Assembly: GCF_001612985.1 (NCBI RefSeq)
Contig: NZ_BDBM01000020.1
Coordinates: 81,175 to 145,174, forward strand
Direction of reading: 5' to 3'
DNA length: 64,000 nt
Origin: Nocardia gamkensis NBRC 108242
Lineage (GTDB): Bacteria > Actinomycetota > Actinomycetes > Mycobacteriales > Mycobacteriaceae
Shown here: piece by piece, positions 51,213 to 59,056 of the stretch
Layout: every line of letters begins with the position of its first letter
Position numbering within the stretch: position 1 is the stretch's first letter
Notes under the pieces: model-generated
Database searches by the model: none
Seen by the model: only the letters and a program-made list of their open reading frames with translations
What the model was told of the DNA's origin: nothing
Position numbers and translations under genes: made by a program

Positions 51213-51935
51213 GTGACCACCGCCTCGCAGACCCCCGTGGAACTCGACACCGTCGCCGAGGCGACCACCCGCCTGCTCGACACCATCCGCGGCCTCGACG
51301 AGCGCGCTGTCGCCGAACCCTCCTCGCTGCCCGGCTGGACCCGCGGCCACGTCATGGCCCACCTCGCCCGCAACGCGGACAGCCTGGTGAACCTGCTGCT
51401 GTGGGCCCACACCGGCGTCGAAATCCCGCAGTACGCCAGCGCTTTCCTGCGCGACAGCGACATCGAAGCGGGCGCGCCCCGCCCGCTCTCCGAGCAACTC
51501 GCCGACAACGAGGTCGCCGCCACCCGCTTCCTCGGCCTCGCCCGCTCACTCACCGACGACGCGTGGCAAGCCCAAGTCCGCACCCGCCAGGGCCGCCCCA
51601 TCCCCGCGACCGAAGTCCGCTGGATGCGTCTGCAAGAGGTCGAAATCCACCACGTCGACCTGAACGCGGGCTACACCCCCGCCCAATGGCCCGCCCCCTT
51701 CGTCGCCCGAATCCTCCCCCAGGCCACCGCCGACCTCACCCGCCTCACCGCCGACACCCCCCTCGCCCCCTTCACCCTCCACTCCACAGACTCCGACTTC
51801 ACCGCCACCATCGGCCCCACCCCCGCCACCCACACAATCTCCGGCCCCGCCTCCTCCCTCGCCGCCTGGCTACTCGGCCGCAGCCCCGGCTCCGACCTCA
51901 CCGGCGACCTGCCGAACCTCCCCGCCTGGAAATAA
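51213..51935 (+). CDS. Maleylpyruvate isomerase-family mycothiol-dependent protein
   Basis: This 240-aa MDMPI family protein (DinB-like helix bundle with C-terminal domain) has L-P-G-W-T-R-G-H-V-M-A-H-L near residue 42 and R-L-Q-E-V-E-I-H-H-V-D-L near 140, which supply the metal-binding His/Glu set. In mycothiol-making bacteria such proteins isomerise maleylpyruvate or conjugate thiols. No gentisate pathway genes are near, so the substrate is open. GTG 51213 follows AGGG. Confidence 0.87.
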   Translation: MTTASQTPVELDTVAEATTRLLDTIRGLDERAVAEPSSLPGWTRGHVMAHLARNADSLVNLLLWAHTGVEIPQYASAFLRDSDIEAGAPRPLSEQLADNEVAATRFLGLARSLTDDAWQAQVRTRQGRPIPATEVRWMRLQEVEIHHVDLNAGYTPAQWPAPFVARILPQATADLTRLTADTPLAPFTLHSTDSDFTATIGPTPATHTISGPASSLAAWLLGRSPGSDLTGDLPNLPAWK

Positions 51936-52034
51936 CCCCACGAGCGGCACACCGCTGCGGCAGCGGCCGAGAAGACCGTTCCATGGGCTGCCACTTGTGA
52001 GCGTCGGGCCTGACCTCAACGGTAAGCTGAACTG

Positions 52035-52481
52035 GTGGGTGTCGGAGAATTAGAGGCACTGGCAAGCGCGCTTCGAAGGTCCTGGTCTGCAGACACGAGC
52101 AGCACCCGAGACTGGACGGAAGGGAACGGCGCGAAGGGGCAGTGCGCAGTTACCGCATGCGTCGTCCAAGACTATCTCGGCGGGGATATTCTCAATACGG
52201 TTGCCACATTGCCGGGAAATGAAACGGTATCGCACTACTTCAATGTCGTAGATGGCGAGATAATCGACCTTACCCATGGGCAATTTCCTGCGGAAACGAC
52301 CTTCACTGAGCCGAGAGCAAAGCGGGGTCGACATGCCTCCACCCGCGCGTATTGCCTTTCATACGAAAGCACTCGCCTGCGATACGAAACGCTTCGCAGA
52401 CGGGTTGCCGAATATGTTCACACAGACGAGCAACAGCAGGGTCGGTGCGGCCTGACCGTCACCACGGCCGACTGGCGGTAG
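52035..52481 (+). CDS. YunG-like protein
   Basis: This 148-aa protein is similar to Bacillus YunG: L-A-S-A-L-R-R-S-W-S near residue 9, K-G-Q-C-A-V-T-A-C-V-V-Q-D-Y near 34, V-S-H-Y-F-N near 65 and I-I-D-L-T near 76. The order Cys (helix start), His (strand), Asp (next strand) looks like a papain or transglutaminase-type triad, but this is my inference; the family has no assigned activity. GC content and codon use are lower than in the core genes, as in the rest of this accessory segment. Confidence 0.75.
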   Translation: MGVGELEALASALRRSWSADTSSTRDWTEGNGAKGQCAVTACVVQDYLGGDILNTVATLPGNETVSHYFNVVDGEIIDLTHGQFPAETTFTEPRAKRGRHASTRAYCLSYESTRLRYETLRRRVAEYVHTDEQQQGRCGLTVTTADWR

Positions 52482-52497
52482 TGGCGTTATCGCAGCC

Positions 52498-53712
52498 TCA
52501 ACGCGCCATCCACACCTCGAGGAACGATCGCGCCTCAGGAACCGACGAGTACGACCGTAACGTGTCAACAATCTCGCCGAGCGCGGTTTGGAGACGGGTC
52601 GATGCGATAGCTCGAAAGTCTTCGAAGCCAGCGGACAATGTGCCGCAACCGTCGGCAAGAAGACCGGCTCGAATCAGGTTTTGTGATAGGCGAATCTGCC
52701 AGGCAGCCCGTTCACGCGGGTAAGCCGTGGTGCCGTTGATGGCGGATCGTAGGTAGGCCCCGGCTGCCTTGTGATCGCTCAGGCGCATGAAGGCCAGGCC
52801 AGTCAACCCGCTGAGCTGAGCCTCGGACAAGTGGGCGAGATAGTCAGGGTCGTTTCCTCTGGTCGATTCAAAGGCACGGTGCGCCCGGCTCACAGCGGCC
52901 ACCATAGCTGCCCGGTCACCAGTGAAGCTGTGGGCTTCGGCTTCTCGAATCGCTGCCAATGCCCGTAGTTTCGGTCCTCCGTCGCGCCGAGCGGCGAGTT
53001 GGGCGGCTTCGGCTAGCTGGACCCCTTCCTTGGGTCGGGCGCCGTCGCGGTATGACAGCAGGCACGCGTTGATCCAGGCATGGGAGGCGGCGATACCATC
53101 GCCTGCCGCCGTGGCGGCCTGCGCGGCGTCGGCGTAGTAGCGCCGAGCCTCGCGCCAACGGCCCGCGTCATAGTGGACCCAGCCCGCAGCGGTCATCATC
53201 TCGGCGCCTGCGCCGGTCAGCGCTCTGCCGACTTGGTCGGTGTAGCTGCCAGAGTCCAACAGCTGCTCGACATACCGCACTTCGTTGGCAGTGATCGAGC
53301 ACAATCGGTCACCTCCGCCGATCAACTGAAGTTCGTGGATATCAGCAACACTGCGGATGATTCGCTCGACTTCCGTTCGACCAACCCGGCCCCTCGGCTC
53401 GGCGACCACAGTAGTGGAAGATGGTCCTCGGCCTGCCGACATGGCGATACCAGCACCGACTGTTCCTGTTTTGAAGAACTGGCGTCGGTTCACGTCCGCC
53501 TCCTCATCCGAATCCACCGCCAGTATGGCAAGCGGAACCTGCAGCGCTCTTGCCACACGACGGAGAACTCGCACATCGTAAACCGCTGGACCATCGTGTT
53601 CTAGCTGTGAGATGGCTGGCTGTGTGAAGTGAATCAGTGCGCCGAGTTCCGCCTGTGTCATTCCGGCGGATTTGCGGATTCGGCGGATTGTCTCACCCGT
53701 CGTCATATACAT
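52498..53712 (-). CDS. XRE-family regulator with TPR-like C-terminal domain
   Basis: This 404-aa protein has an N-terminal XRE helix-turn-helix (about residues 3-65, with S-A-G-M-T-Q-A-E-L-G-A-L and Q-P-A-I-S-Q-L-E) and a long helical repeat region (about 115-400) with TPR-like pairs such as W-V-H-Y-D-A-G-R-W-R-E-A-R-R-Y-Y. Such regulators with tetratricopeptide sensors are common next to small accessory genes in Nocardia and Streptomyces. ATG 53712 or 53706 is the start. It is divergent from three small genes that it may control. Confidence 0.85.
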   Translation of the reverse strand: MYMTTGETIRRIRKSAGMTQAELGALIHFTQPAISQLEHDGPAVYDVRVLRRVARALQVPLAILAVDSDEEADVNRRQFFKTGTVGAGIAMSAGRGPSSTTVVAEPRGRVGRTEVERIIRSVADIHELQLIGGGDRLCSITANEVRYVEQLLDSGSYTDQVGRALTGAGAEMMTAAGWVHYDAGRWREARRYYADAAQAATAAGDGIAASHAWINACLLSYRDGARPKEGVQLAEAAQLAARRDGGPKLRALAAIREAEAHSFTGDRAAMVAAVSRAHRAFESTRGNDPDYLAHLSEAQLSGLTGLAFMRLSDHKAAGAYLRSAINGTTAYPRERAAWQIRLSQNLIRAGLLADGCGTLSAGFEDFRAIASTRLQTALGEIVDTLRSYSSVPEARSFLEVWMAR

Positions 53713-54004
53713 CGTCGCCCCCCTACTACGCCGCATGTCAGTGGTCGTTGCCCGACAGGACCATGTCTACCAATATCTTTCCGAGCCTCTGGACCATATA
53801 CCGATTTCCGTATTCTCCAGAAGGGTTCGGTATCAAGCCGGAATCGGGCGGTTTTTCAGCCGTACGGTCCGCTCGGTACCCGGCATCGGGCCGACGCCGT
53901 AGCCAGCGCGGCGCACCAGCACGCCAGAGTGGCGAGTCGGTGGCGAAAGCCCCCGGTGCTGGGTACCAACCGACCATTCAAAACCAGAGGAAGCGCTGCG
54001 CGTT

Positions 54005-54220
54005 ATGCCGACCAGTTCTCTTGCCATGTACCAACTTCTCGCCATGTGCGACGAAGCCGCTCACCAGGCACCCACTGTGCCGTTCACGATCCCCCAAGCC
54101 CACACGGTGATGCGCTATCACCTTGCTTGCCGTGCGAAGTGCTGCCCTCGCAAAGCCGCCGCACTACAGGTTCTGGTCGATGCCGGACGAGTCGTGCCGT
54201 CCACGACGAAACCCTGGTAG
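54005..54220 (+). CDS. Small accessory protein with C-R-A-x-C-C-P-R-K-A motif
   Basis: This 71-aa protein with M-Y-Q-L-L-A-M-C-D-E-A near residue 8, I-P-Q-A-H-T-V-M-R-Y-H near 29 and C-R-A-K-C-C-P-R-K-A-A-A near 42 belongs to a family I have seen beside XRE/TPR regulators in actinomycetes; no function is known. The three or four Cys near the C-terminal helix might bind metal. It is the first of three small plus-strand genes. Confidence 0.75.
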   Translation: MPTSSLAMYQLLAMCDEAAHQAPTVPFTIPQAHTVMRYHLACRAKCCPRKAAALQVLVDAGRVVPSTTKPW

Positions 54221-54225
54221 CCAGC

Positions 54226-54507
54226 TTGCCCACTGGCGGCCTCAGGGACGATCGCCGTGCAGGAACCGGGGAAGAAGATCCAGCCGACGAGAGGCCGGGA
54301 GGCGTGCGAAACAAGCTGCCGTCGGGAGTCCGCCACATTCACGTCGAGTTCGGCGCACTGACACTGGATTATCAGGCGAGCGCGGCGCAAGCCCAGCAGG
54401 TTGCCGACGCGCTGACCAGGCACTCCGACTCGAGGCTCATCGTGACCGTCGATGACAACGTGCGAGTAGATCTGCCGCCGCTGCCCTGCGCTGGACTGTG
54501 GGACTGA
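54226..54507 (+). CDS. Small hypothetical protein, start uncertain
   Basis: The frame ends at 54507 and its last 65 codons (V-R-H-I-H-V-E-F-G-A-L-T-L-D-Y to P-C-A-G-L-W-D) have clear beta-alpha-beta coding character, with V-T-V-D-D-N-V-R near the end. TTG 54226 (93 aa) or GTG 54304 (67 aa) may start it; neither has an ideal ribosome site. It lies between two other small genes in the same direction. Function is unknown. Confidence 0.6.
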   Translation: MPTGGLRDDRRAGTGEEDPADERPGGVRNKLPSGVRHIHVEFGALTLDYQASAAQAQQVADALTRHSDSRLIVTVDDNVRVDLPPLPCAGLWD

Positions 54508-54557
54508 CAGCACCCCCGGCAAGCCCGGCATCAATGACCAAATCCGAAGGGAGCGTT

Positions 54558-54803
54558 GTGACATCACCCGACCGCCCGAAGCATCCAGAAGACGCATCCT
54601 GGCTCGTCCCTTCCGTCGAAGACCACAAAACCTTTGTGCAGGCTGAAGGGAAGCTGGCCGAACACCTGTGCAATGTTCACCTGTTGGATCTCACGCCCGA
54701 GCGCGCCGGGCAACTGCGGAATATCCATGCCGAGCATCGGCCGGACGACTGCCTGGTACATCTGGCGGCGGCATATCTACTGCTCGGCGAGGACTGCGTC
54801 TGA
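54558..54803 (+). CDS. Small hypothetical protein
   Basis: This 81-aa, mostly helical, acidic protein has H-L-L-D-L-T-P-E-R-A near residue 42 and L-V-H-L-A-A-A-Y-L-L-L near 66. GTG 54558 is preceded by AAGGGAG with good spacing. It is the third gene of the small-gene run. I do not recognise the family. Confidence 0.65.
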   Translation: MTSPDRPKHPEDASWLVPSVEDHKTFVQAEGKLAEHLCNVHLLDLTPERAGQLRNIHAEHRPDDCLVHLAAAYLLLGEDCV

Positions 54804-54894
54804 CAAGCGCGCAGGCAGGGTGCCGGAGCGACGTCGGGGGAGCGTACTTCCCGTTCCCAGCAAATGAGGCCGCGGGCGACGGCGGCTCACCGAC

Positions 54895-55554
54895 CTATGC
54901 GGGTTGGCGAACCTCGACATCAACCGCACCGTTGGATGTGAACCAATCCAGCAATTCCGGCCCGTCCAGCAGGTTTGGACAGGCGACACCGATGTCAACA
55001 GGCCCGATTACCAGGCCGCTCGCTCCGTCGACAGCACAGCCCGCCAGCCGAGCACCCGAGAGTCGTGTTCGATCGAATACGCACTCGCGGAGGTCGGCGT
55101 CACGGAGATCCGATCCGGAGAACGAGGCTCGGCGCAGGCACACCCCACGGAGATCCGCGCCGAGGAAATCGGACTGGCTGAAATCCGCTCGCTGCATGTC
55201 GGCGTCGCACAGCTTCGCGTACCGCGCGTGACAGCCACGCCCCTGGACCTTCCGAAGATCGGCTCCGCTCAGATCAGCTTCCGACAACCGCGCCCCGGCA
55301 AGCCAAGCGGTGTACAGATCGGCTCCGACAAGCAGCACTCGGTCCATCGCGGAGTCACTGAGCTCTGCGCCGATTAGGTCCAGCCCGGACAGGTCCGAAC
55401 CCGCGAAATCCAGCCCGTTGCCATTGAGGAGTGACGACGTCGTCTGCTTCGCCGACGGGCGGGCGGTAAGCCTCTCCAGATAGTCGGACAACGCCCGGTG
55501 AGCCAGCGGGTCCTCGGGCCAACGACGAACGCTACTCAGCGAACGACCGGCCAT
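54895..55554 (-). CDS. Pentapeptide-repeat protein
   Basis: This 219-aa protein has a short helical N-terminus and about 24 consecutive A-(D/N)-L-x-x-type five-residue repeats (about residues 45-185), predicted to form a right-handed quadrilateral beta-helix. Some members protect DNA gyrase by mimicking DNA; most have no known role. ATG 55554 overlaps the end of the upstream gene by 23 bp, indicating translational coupling. The alternative start ATG 55575 overlaps more. Confidence 0.85.
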   Translation of the reverse strand: MAGRSLSSVRRWPEDPLAHRALSDYLERLTARPSAKQTTSSLLNGNGLDFAGSDLSGLDLIGAELSDSAMDRVLLVGADLYTAWLAGARLSEADLSGADLRKVQGRGCHARYAKLCDADMQRADFSQSDFLGADLRGVCLRRASFSGSDLRDADLRECVFDRTRLSGARLAGCAVDGASGLVIGPVDIGVACPNLLDGPELLDWFTSNGAVDVEVRQPA

Positions 55555-55897
55555 AGAATGATTTATCGTGACCATATTCAGTGTGGTCGACCCATTCGCC
55601 ATCCACGTATTTCTCGAAACATGCGCCGAGGAAGCAAATGAATGCATCGGTCATATCCTGGTTTTCGGGAAGGTACGGCGTGTCCGAATCCGGGAACAGT
55701 TCTCTGCATACATCGTTCAGCCGGTGCAGGTCCGGAGAGTCTTCTGGCCACAGCTTCGAAGGAAGGCGTTGCAACCCGGCATAGTTCAAGAACTTCCGCA
55801 CCTGCGCCGCACGCCGGTCGGGATCGACCCATTTCCCCCATTCGATCTGCTCGACGGGTACGCCGAGGTCCATGGTCAACTGCTCGTCATTCCCCAC
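55532..55897 (-). CDS. Hypothetical acidic protein upstream of pentapeptide gene
   Basis: This 121-aa protein is acidic and aromatic-rich, with M-D-L-G-V-P near residue 9, R-K-F-L-N-Y-A-G near 34 and C-x-x-L-F-P-D-S-D-T-P-Y near 64. The size and acidity resemble small immunity-type proteins, but no toxin gene is adjacent, so I do not assign that role. Base composition is lower in GC than the core genome. It is coupled to the pentapeptide gene. Confidence 0.65.
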   Translation of the reverse strand: MGNDEQLTMDLGVPVEQIEWGKWVDPDRRAAQVRKFLNYAGLQRLPSKLWPEDSPDLHRLNDVCRELFPDSDTPYLPENQDMTDAFICFLGACFEKYVDGEWVDHTEYGHDKSFYGRSFAE

Positions 55898-56070
55898 GCC
55901 TAGCTCCTTCTCGTCATGGTCCGAACAGGTCAGTGTCGCGCGTGCACGGTCACCGGGTAAGGAACATCATCGGCCGTCCACACGGCAACTGGGCCAGCCC
56001 TCAGCACTATCAGGGAGCATGTGCACAGCCGAGTATCTAGCCGCAAACAAGAAGTGAGACAGGGGTTCGT

Positions 56071-56541
56071 ATGGCTGACGAAGTGTTCGAGGTAGCGCCG
56101 GTCGCGCACGTCATAGGTGGCCGACGTGAACCGACCGATGATCACTGGGCTGGCACCGAGGCGATCATTCGCGTCGACGACCCCCGGTTCACCGAAGAGT
56201 CGGTACAGGGGTTGGAGGAGTTCAGCCACCTGGAGATCGTGTTCCGGTTCCACCTCACCGACCCAACGGACTTGCACTTCGGTGCGCGCAGCGCACGCGA
56301 CAATCCCGAATGGCCGAAGGTCGGTATCTTCGGGCACAGGAACATGCGGCGCATCAACTGGCTCGGCGTCTCGCGCTGTCGCCTGCTCCGAGTGGACGGC
56401 CTGGACCTGCACGTCGCCGAGCTGGACGCCGTCGACGGCACGCCCGTGCTGGATATCAAACCCTGGTTCGCGGAGTTCGGCCCTCGCGGAGACGTCCGGC
56501 AAGCTGCATGGTCCACGGAAATGCTCAAAGACTACTTCTAG
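56071..56541 (+). CDS. TrmO/TsaA-like methyltransferase family protein
   Basis: This 156-aa protein of the YaeB/TrmO beta-barrel family, whose E. coli member methylates N6 of t6A37 in tRNA, has V-A-H-V-I-G near residue 11, D-D-H-W near 23, G-L-E-E-F-S-H-L near 47, V-G-I-F-G-H-R near 86 and D-A-V-D-G-T-P-V-L-D-I-K-P near 122. The usual G-A-R-H-P-R is G-A-R-S-A-R and the F-A-Q/T-R-S-P-x-R-P-N segment is changed, so the substrate may differ. Confidence 0.85.
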   Translation: MADEVFEVAPVAHVIGGRREPTDDHWAGTEAIIRVDDPRFTEESVQGLEEFSHLEIVFRFHLTDPTDLHFGARSARDNPEWPKVGIFGHRNMRRINWLGVSRCRLLRVDGLDLHVAELDAVDGTPVLDIKPWFAEFGPRGDVRQAAWSTEMLKDYF

Positions 56542-56552
56542 GTCGCAGACAG

Positions 56553-56800
56553 AAACTCGAGCGCCGGTTCGTCCATCGCACTCTCGCTCAGCTGGTGCAG
56601 GAGGCGCGCCCCGACCGCTCCGGCTGCATGATCCGCGCACCTCGTGCGCGACGTTGTTGTTCACGATCTGCGTGGGGGCGGCGACGGTGTAGCGCATCCT
56701 GCGGCACAGTTCGATCACCGTGACGACGGGCACCTACATAGACGTGATCGACGCCGTGCAGCGCGACGCGGCGACGGGCATGGACGCGCTGTCGAGTGAG
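56553..56800 (+). pseudogene. Decayed C-terminal end of a tyrosine integrase
   Basis: Frame one (from 56553) reads L-E-R-R-F-V-H-R-T-L-A-Q-L-V-Q-E-A-R. After a frameshift, frame two (from 56615) reads R-L-H-D-P-R-T-S-C-A-T-L-L, equivalent to the H-D-L-R-H catalytic box. It continues through an in-frame TAG (56690-56692) into R-I-L-R-H-S-S-I-T-V-T and T-Y-I-D-V-I-D-A-V-Q-R-D-A-A, matching the G-H-S-S-I-x-V-T ... T-Y-x-H-V end of actinobacterial integrases. Only about 85 codons remain. It points at tRNA-Arg(ACG) 70 bp away. Confidence 0.75.
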
Positions 56801-56829
56801 ACTGTCGTCAATGGTGTCGTCAGAGATGC

Positions 56830-56864
56830 GAGAAGGCCCCTCCGTTGGTACCGGAGGGGCCTTC
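56830..56864. terminator. Terminator next to tRNA-Arg, perfect 14-bp stem
   Basis: AGAAGGCCCCTCCG and CGGAGGGGCCTTCT enclose a 7-nt loop. It lies 7 bp beyond the 3' end of tRNA-Arg(ACG) on the minus strand, and it also stops anything coming from the integrase side. Confidence 0.8.
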
Positions 56865-56871
56865 TACCTAG

Positions 56872-56944
56872 GTGCGCCCGAAGGGATTCGAACCCCTAAC
56901 CTTCTGATCCGTAGTCAGATGCTCTATCCGTTGAGCTACGGGCG
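56872..56944 (-). tRNA. tRNA-Arg(ACG)
   Basis: This 73-nt tRNA has no encoded CCA. The acceptor GCGCCCG pairs with CGGGCGC, the anticodon loop C-T-A-C-G-G-A gives ACG, and the T loop is GGTTCGAATCC. The A34 is the substrate of TadA. Its 3' end faces the decayed integrase. Confidence 0.95.
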
Positions 56945-56978
56945 CAGGTGTTATTCAGTTGTACCCGGTTTCCCGGGC

Positions 56979-57069
56979 TTGGCGGAGGCGAGAGGATTTG
57001 AACCTCCGGTCCCCGTGAAGGGACAACTCATTAGCAGTGAGTCCCATTCGGCCGCTCTGGCACGCCTCC
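56979..57069 (-). tRNA. tRNA-Ser(GCT)
   Basis: This is a class II tRNA with encoded CCA (56979-56981). The acceptor GGAGGCG pairs with CGCCTCC, the anticodon loop C-T-G-C-T-A-A gives GCT, and there is a long variable arm. It lies 34 bp upstream of tRNA-Arg(ACG) and may share its transcript. Confidence 0.95.
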
Positions 57070-57157
57070 TGGAGCCTTCTCTTCGAGGGCACCGGTCCTT
57101 TCGAACCGCCGAGCCAAAAGGTTACAGGAGCTACCGTCCAGATCACAAAACGGCTGG

Positions 57158-57865
57158 TCAGCGTAGGTTACTGTCGAACCAATCGAAGATTCTGGTCTGG
57201 GAATCGACCGCATCATCCCCGTCGTCCGCGTCGGAGGTGTCGGCGCGGTGGTGCGATCCGGGGTAGGTGACGACCAGGCTGGCGACCGCGGCGCGAGCGG
57301 TGGCGTCCCGCAGCTGGTCGACCTGGGCGGGCGGGGTGGCCGGGTCGTCCACGCCGAACAGGCCGAGCCACGGCGCCTGGAGGTTCGGAGCGGCGCGCAC
57401 CAGGGCATCGGCCTGCTCGGTGAGCGGCTCGATGATGCCGGGTGACGCGACGCTCACCGCGGCGCCGATCGGACGATTGGTCGCGACCAGGAACGCCGCG
57501 GTGCCCGCCGAATCGAAGCCGAGCACGCCGATGGTGTCGGGGAACACCCCACGCCGGGTGAGCCAGTCGAAGCAGGCGTCGAAGTCGTCGAAAAGCTCGT
57601 CGCCGAAGACTCCGCCGCCGGGTTGGCCGCCTCCCCGATGGAAGAGTTTGGGTGCGACAACCGTCCAGCCCTCGCCTGCCAGCGCGTCCATCAGGTCGCG
57701 TAATGGGCCGGTGAACTCGCCGGCCTCGTGCAGCAGCACGATCCCGCCGCGCGCGTTTCCTTCCGGCTCCACCACCGTGATGGGCACCTGCCCACCGCTG
57801 GACGGCCGCTCGTCTTCCTGGTCGCTCGCCCGCAGCGGGGCCGAATCGTCGTAGGTGCCCGACAT
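57158..57865 (-). CDS. Dienelactone hydrolase-like alpha/beta hydrolase
   Basis: This 235-aa protein of the dienelactone hydrolase family starts I-V-L-L-H-E-A-G-E near residue 42. The nucleophile elbow is G-V-L-G-F-D-S-A-G near 115, where Asp takes the place of the Cys/Ser nucleophile, so activity is doubtful. The late His is in Y-P-G-S-H-H near 205. ATG 57865 was chosen as the first Met with the family start; it is divergent from hisC. Confidence 0.8.
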   Translation of the reverse strand: MSGTYDDSAPLRASDQEDERPSSGGQVPITVVEPEGNARGGIVLLHEAGEFTGPLRDLMDALAGEGWTVVAPKLFHRGGGQPGGGVFGDELFDDFDACFDWLTRRGVFPDTIGVLGFDSAGTAAFLVATNRPIGAAVSVASPGIIEPLTEQADALVRAAPNLQAPWLGLFGVDDPATPPAQVDQLRDATARAAVASLVVTYPGSHHRADTSDADDGDDAVDSQTRIFDWFDSNLR

Positions 57866-57982
57866 GAAACCAGCGTAGGGCGCGTTGCCGATCTTCGGTA
57901 GAAATTGCACGTGAGGGCGTATAGACCAGAGATTTTCCGGTACGCCGATCGGGCTTTCCACGGCGCCGATTAGGGTTGGAGT

Positions 57983-59056
57983 GTGACAGCGCAGATCCGG
58001 CCGGACCTCGAATCGATCCCGGCGTACACCCCCGGCCGCAGCAATCCCGGCGCGGTCAAGCTGGCCAGCAACGAGACGACCGTCGGTCCGCTGCCCGCCG
58101 CCGCCAAAGCCATCGCCGAGGCGGCCGAGCTGGCCAACCGGTATCCGGACAATCAGGTCACCGAGCTACGCACGGTGCTGGCCGAGTTCCTCGGGGTCGG
58201 TTTCGAGAACGTCGCGGTCGGCTGCGGCAGTGTGGCGCTCTGCCAGGAGCTGGTGCAGATCACCTGCTCGTCCGCGTCCGACGAGGTGCTGTTCGCGTGG
58301 CGCTCCTTCGAGGCCTATCCGATCGTGACCAAGGTGGGCAACGCCACCGCCGTGCAGGTGCCGCTCACGCCGGGACAGGTGCACGATCTGGACGCGCTGG
58401 CCGCCGCGGTCACCGAGCGGACCAAGCTGGTCTTCGTCTGCAACCCGAACAACCCGACCGGCACCGCCGTCGGCAAGGCGGAGCTGGTCCGGTTCCTGGA
58501 CGCGGTGCCGTCGCACGTGCTGGTGGTGCTGGACGAGGCGTACTACGAGTACGTCCGGCTGGCCGACCACCCCGACGGCGTCGAGATCGGCCGGAGCAGG
58601 CCCAATGTGGTTGTGCTGCGGACCTTCTCCAAGGCGTACGGCCTGGCCGGGCTGCGGGTGGGTTACGCGGTGGGCGACCCGGCCGTGATCACGGCCCTGC
58701 TGAAGGTGCACATCCCGTTCAGCGTGAACCGCCTCGCGCAGGCGGCGGCGATCGCGTCGCTGGAGGCGCGCCACGAATTGCTGGATCGCACCGACCTCCT
58801 GGTCATCGAACGGGCACGGGTGCGCGACGCCTTGGTGGCGGCGGGCTACCCGGTGCCGCCGAGCGAGGCGAACTTCGTCTGGCTGCCGCTGGGCGCGCGC
58901 AGCGCCGAGTTCGGCGAGGCGAGCGCGGCGGCGGGGGTGCTGGTGCGGCCGTACGGGACGGACGGAGTGCGCGTCACGATCGGCGACCCGCACGAGAACG
59001 ATCTGTTCCTGAGCTTCGCCCGTGAGCCGGAGGTGCTCGCGCGGTTCCTGGGTTAG
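57983..59056 (+). CDS. pat: Histidinol-phosphate/aromatic aminotransferase (HisC2/Pat)
   Basis: This 357-aa class I/II PLP aminotransferase has the PLP lysine in T-F-S-K-A-Y-G-L-A-G-L-R near residue 217, N-P-N-N-P-T-G-T near 150 and D-E-A-Y-Y-E-Y near 183. It resembles mycobacterial HisC2/Rv3772, an aromatic amino acid aminotransferase, which would finish tyrosine or phenylalanine synthesis after TyrA. It is not in a his operon, supporting the Pat role. Its stop overlaps the convergent esterase stop by 4 bp (TTAG). Confidence 0.9.
   Translation: MTAQIRPDLESIPAYTPGRSNPGAVKLASNETTVGPLPAAAKAIAEAAELANRYPDNQVTELRTVLAEFLGVGFENVAVGCGSVALCQELVQITCSSASDEVLFAWRSFEAYPIVTKVGNATAVQVPLTPGQVHDLDALAAAVTERTKLVFVCNPNNPTGTAVGKAELVRFLDAVPSHVLVVLDEAYYEYVRLADHPDGVEIGRSRPNVVVLRTFSKAYGLAGLRVGYAVGDPAVITALLKVHIPFSVNRLAQAAAIASLEARHELLDRTDLLVIERARVRDALVAAGYPVPPSEANFVWLPLGARSAEFGEASAAAGVLVRPYGTDGVRVTIGDPHENDLFLSFAREPEVLARFLG

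Noticed and set aside
51936..52034. Left attachment site of the 52-56.8 kb segment
   Set aside because: I looked for a copy of the tRNA-Arg(ACG) 3' end here and found none, so the left border stays undefined.
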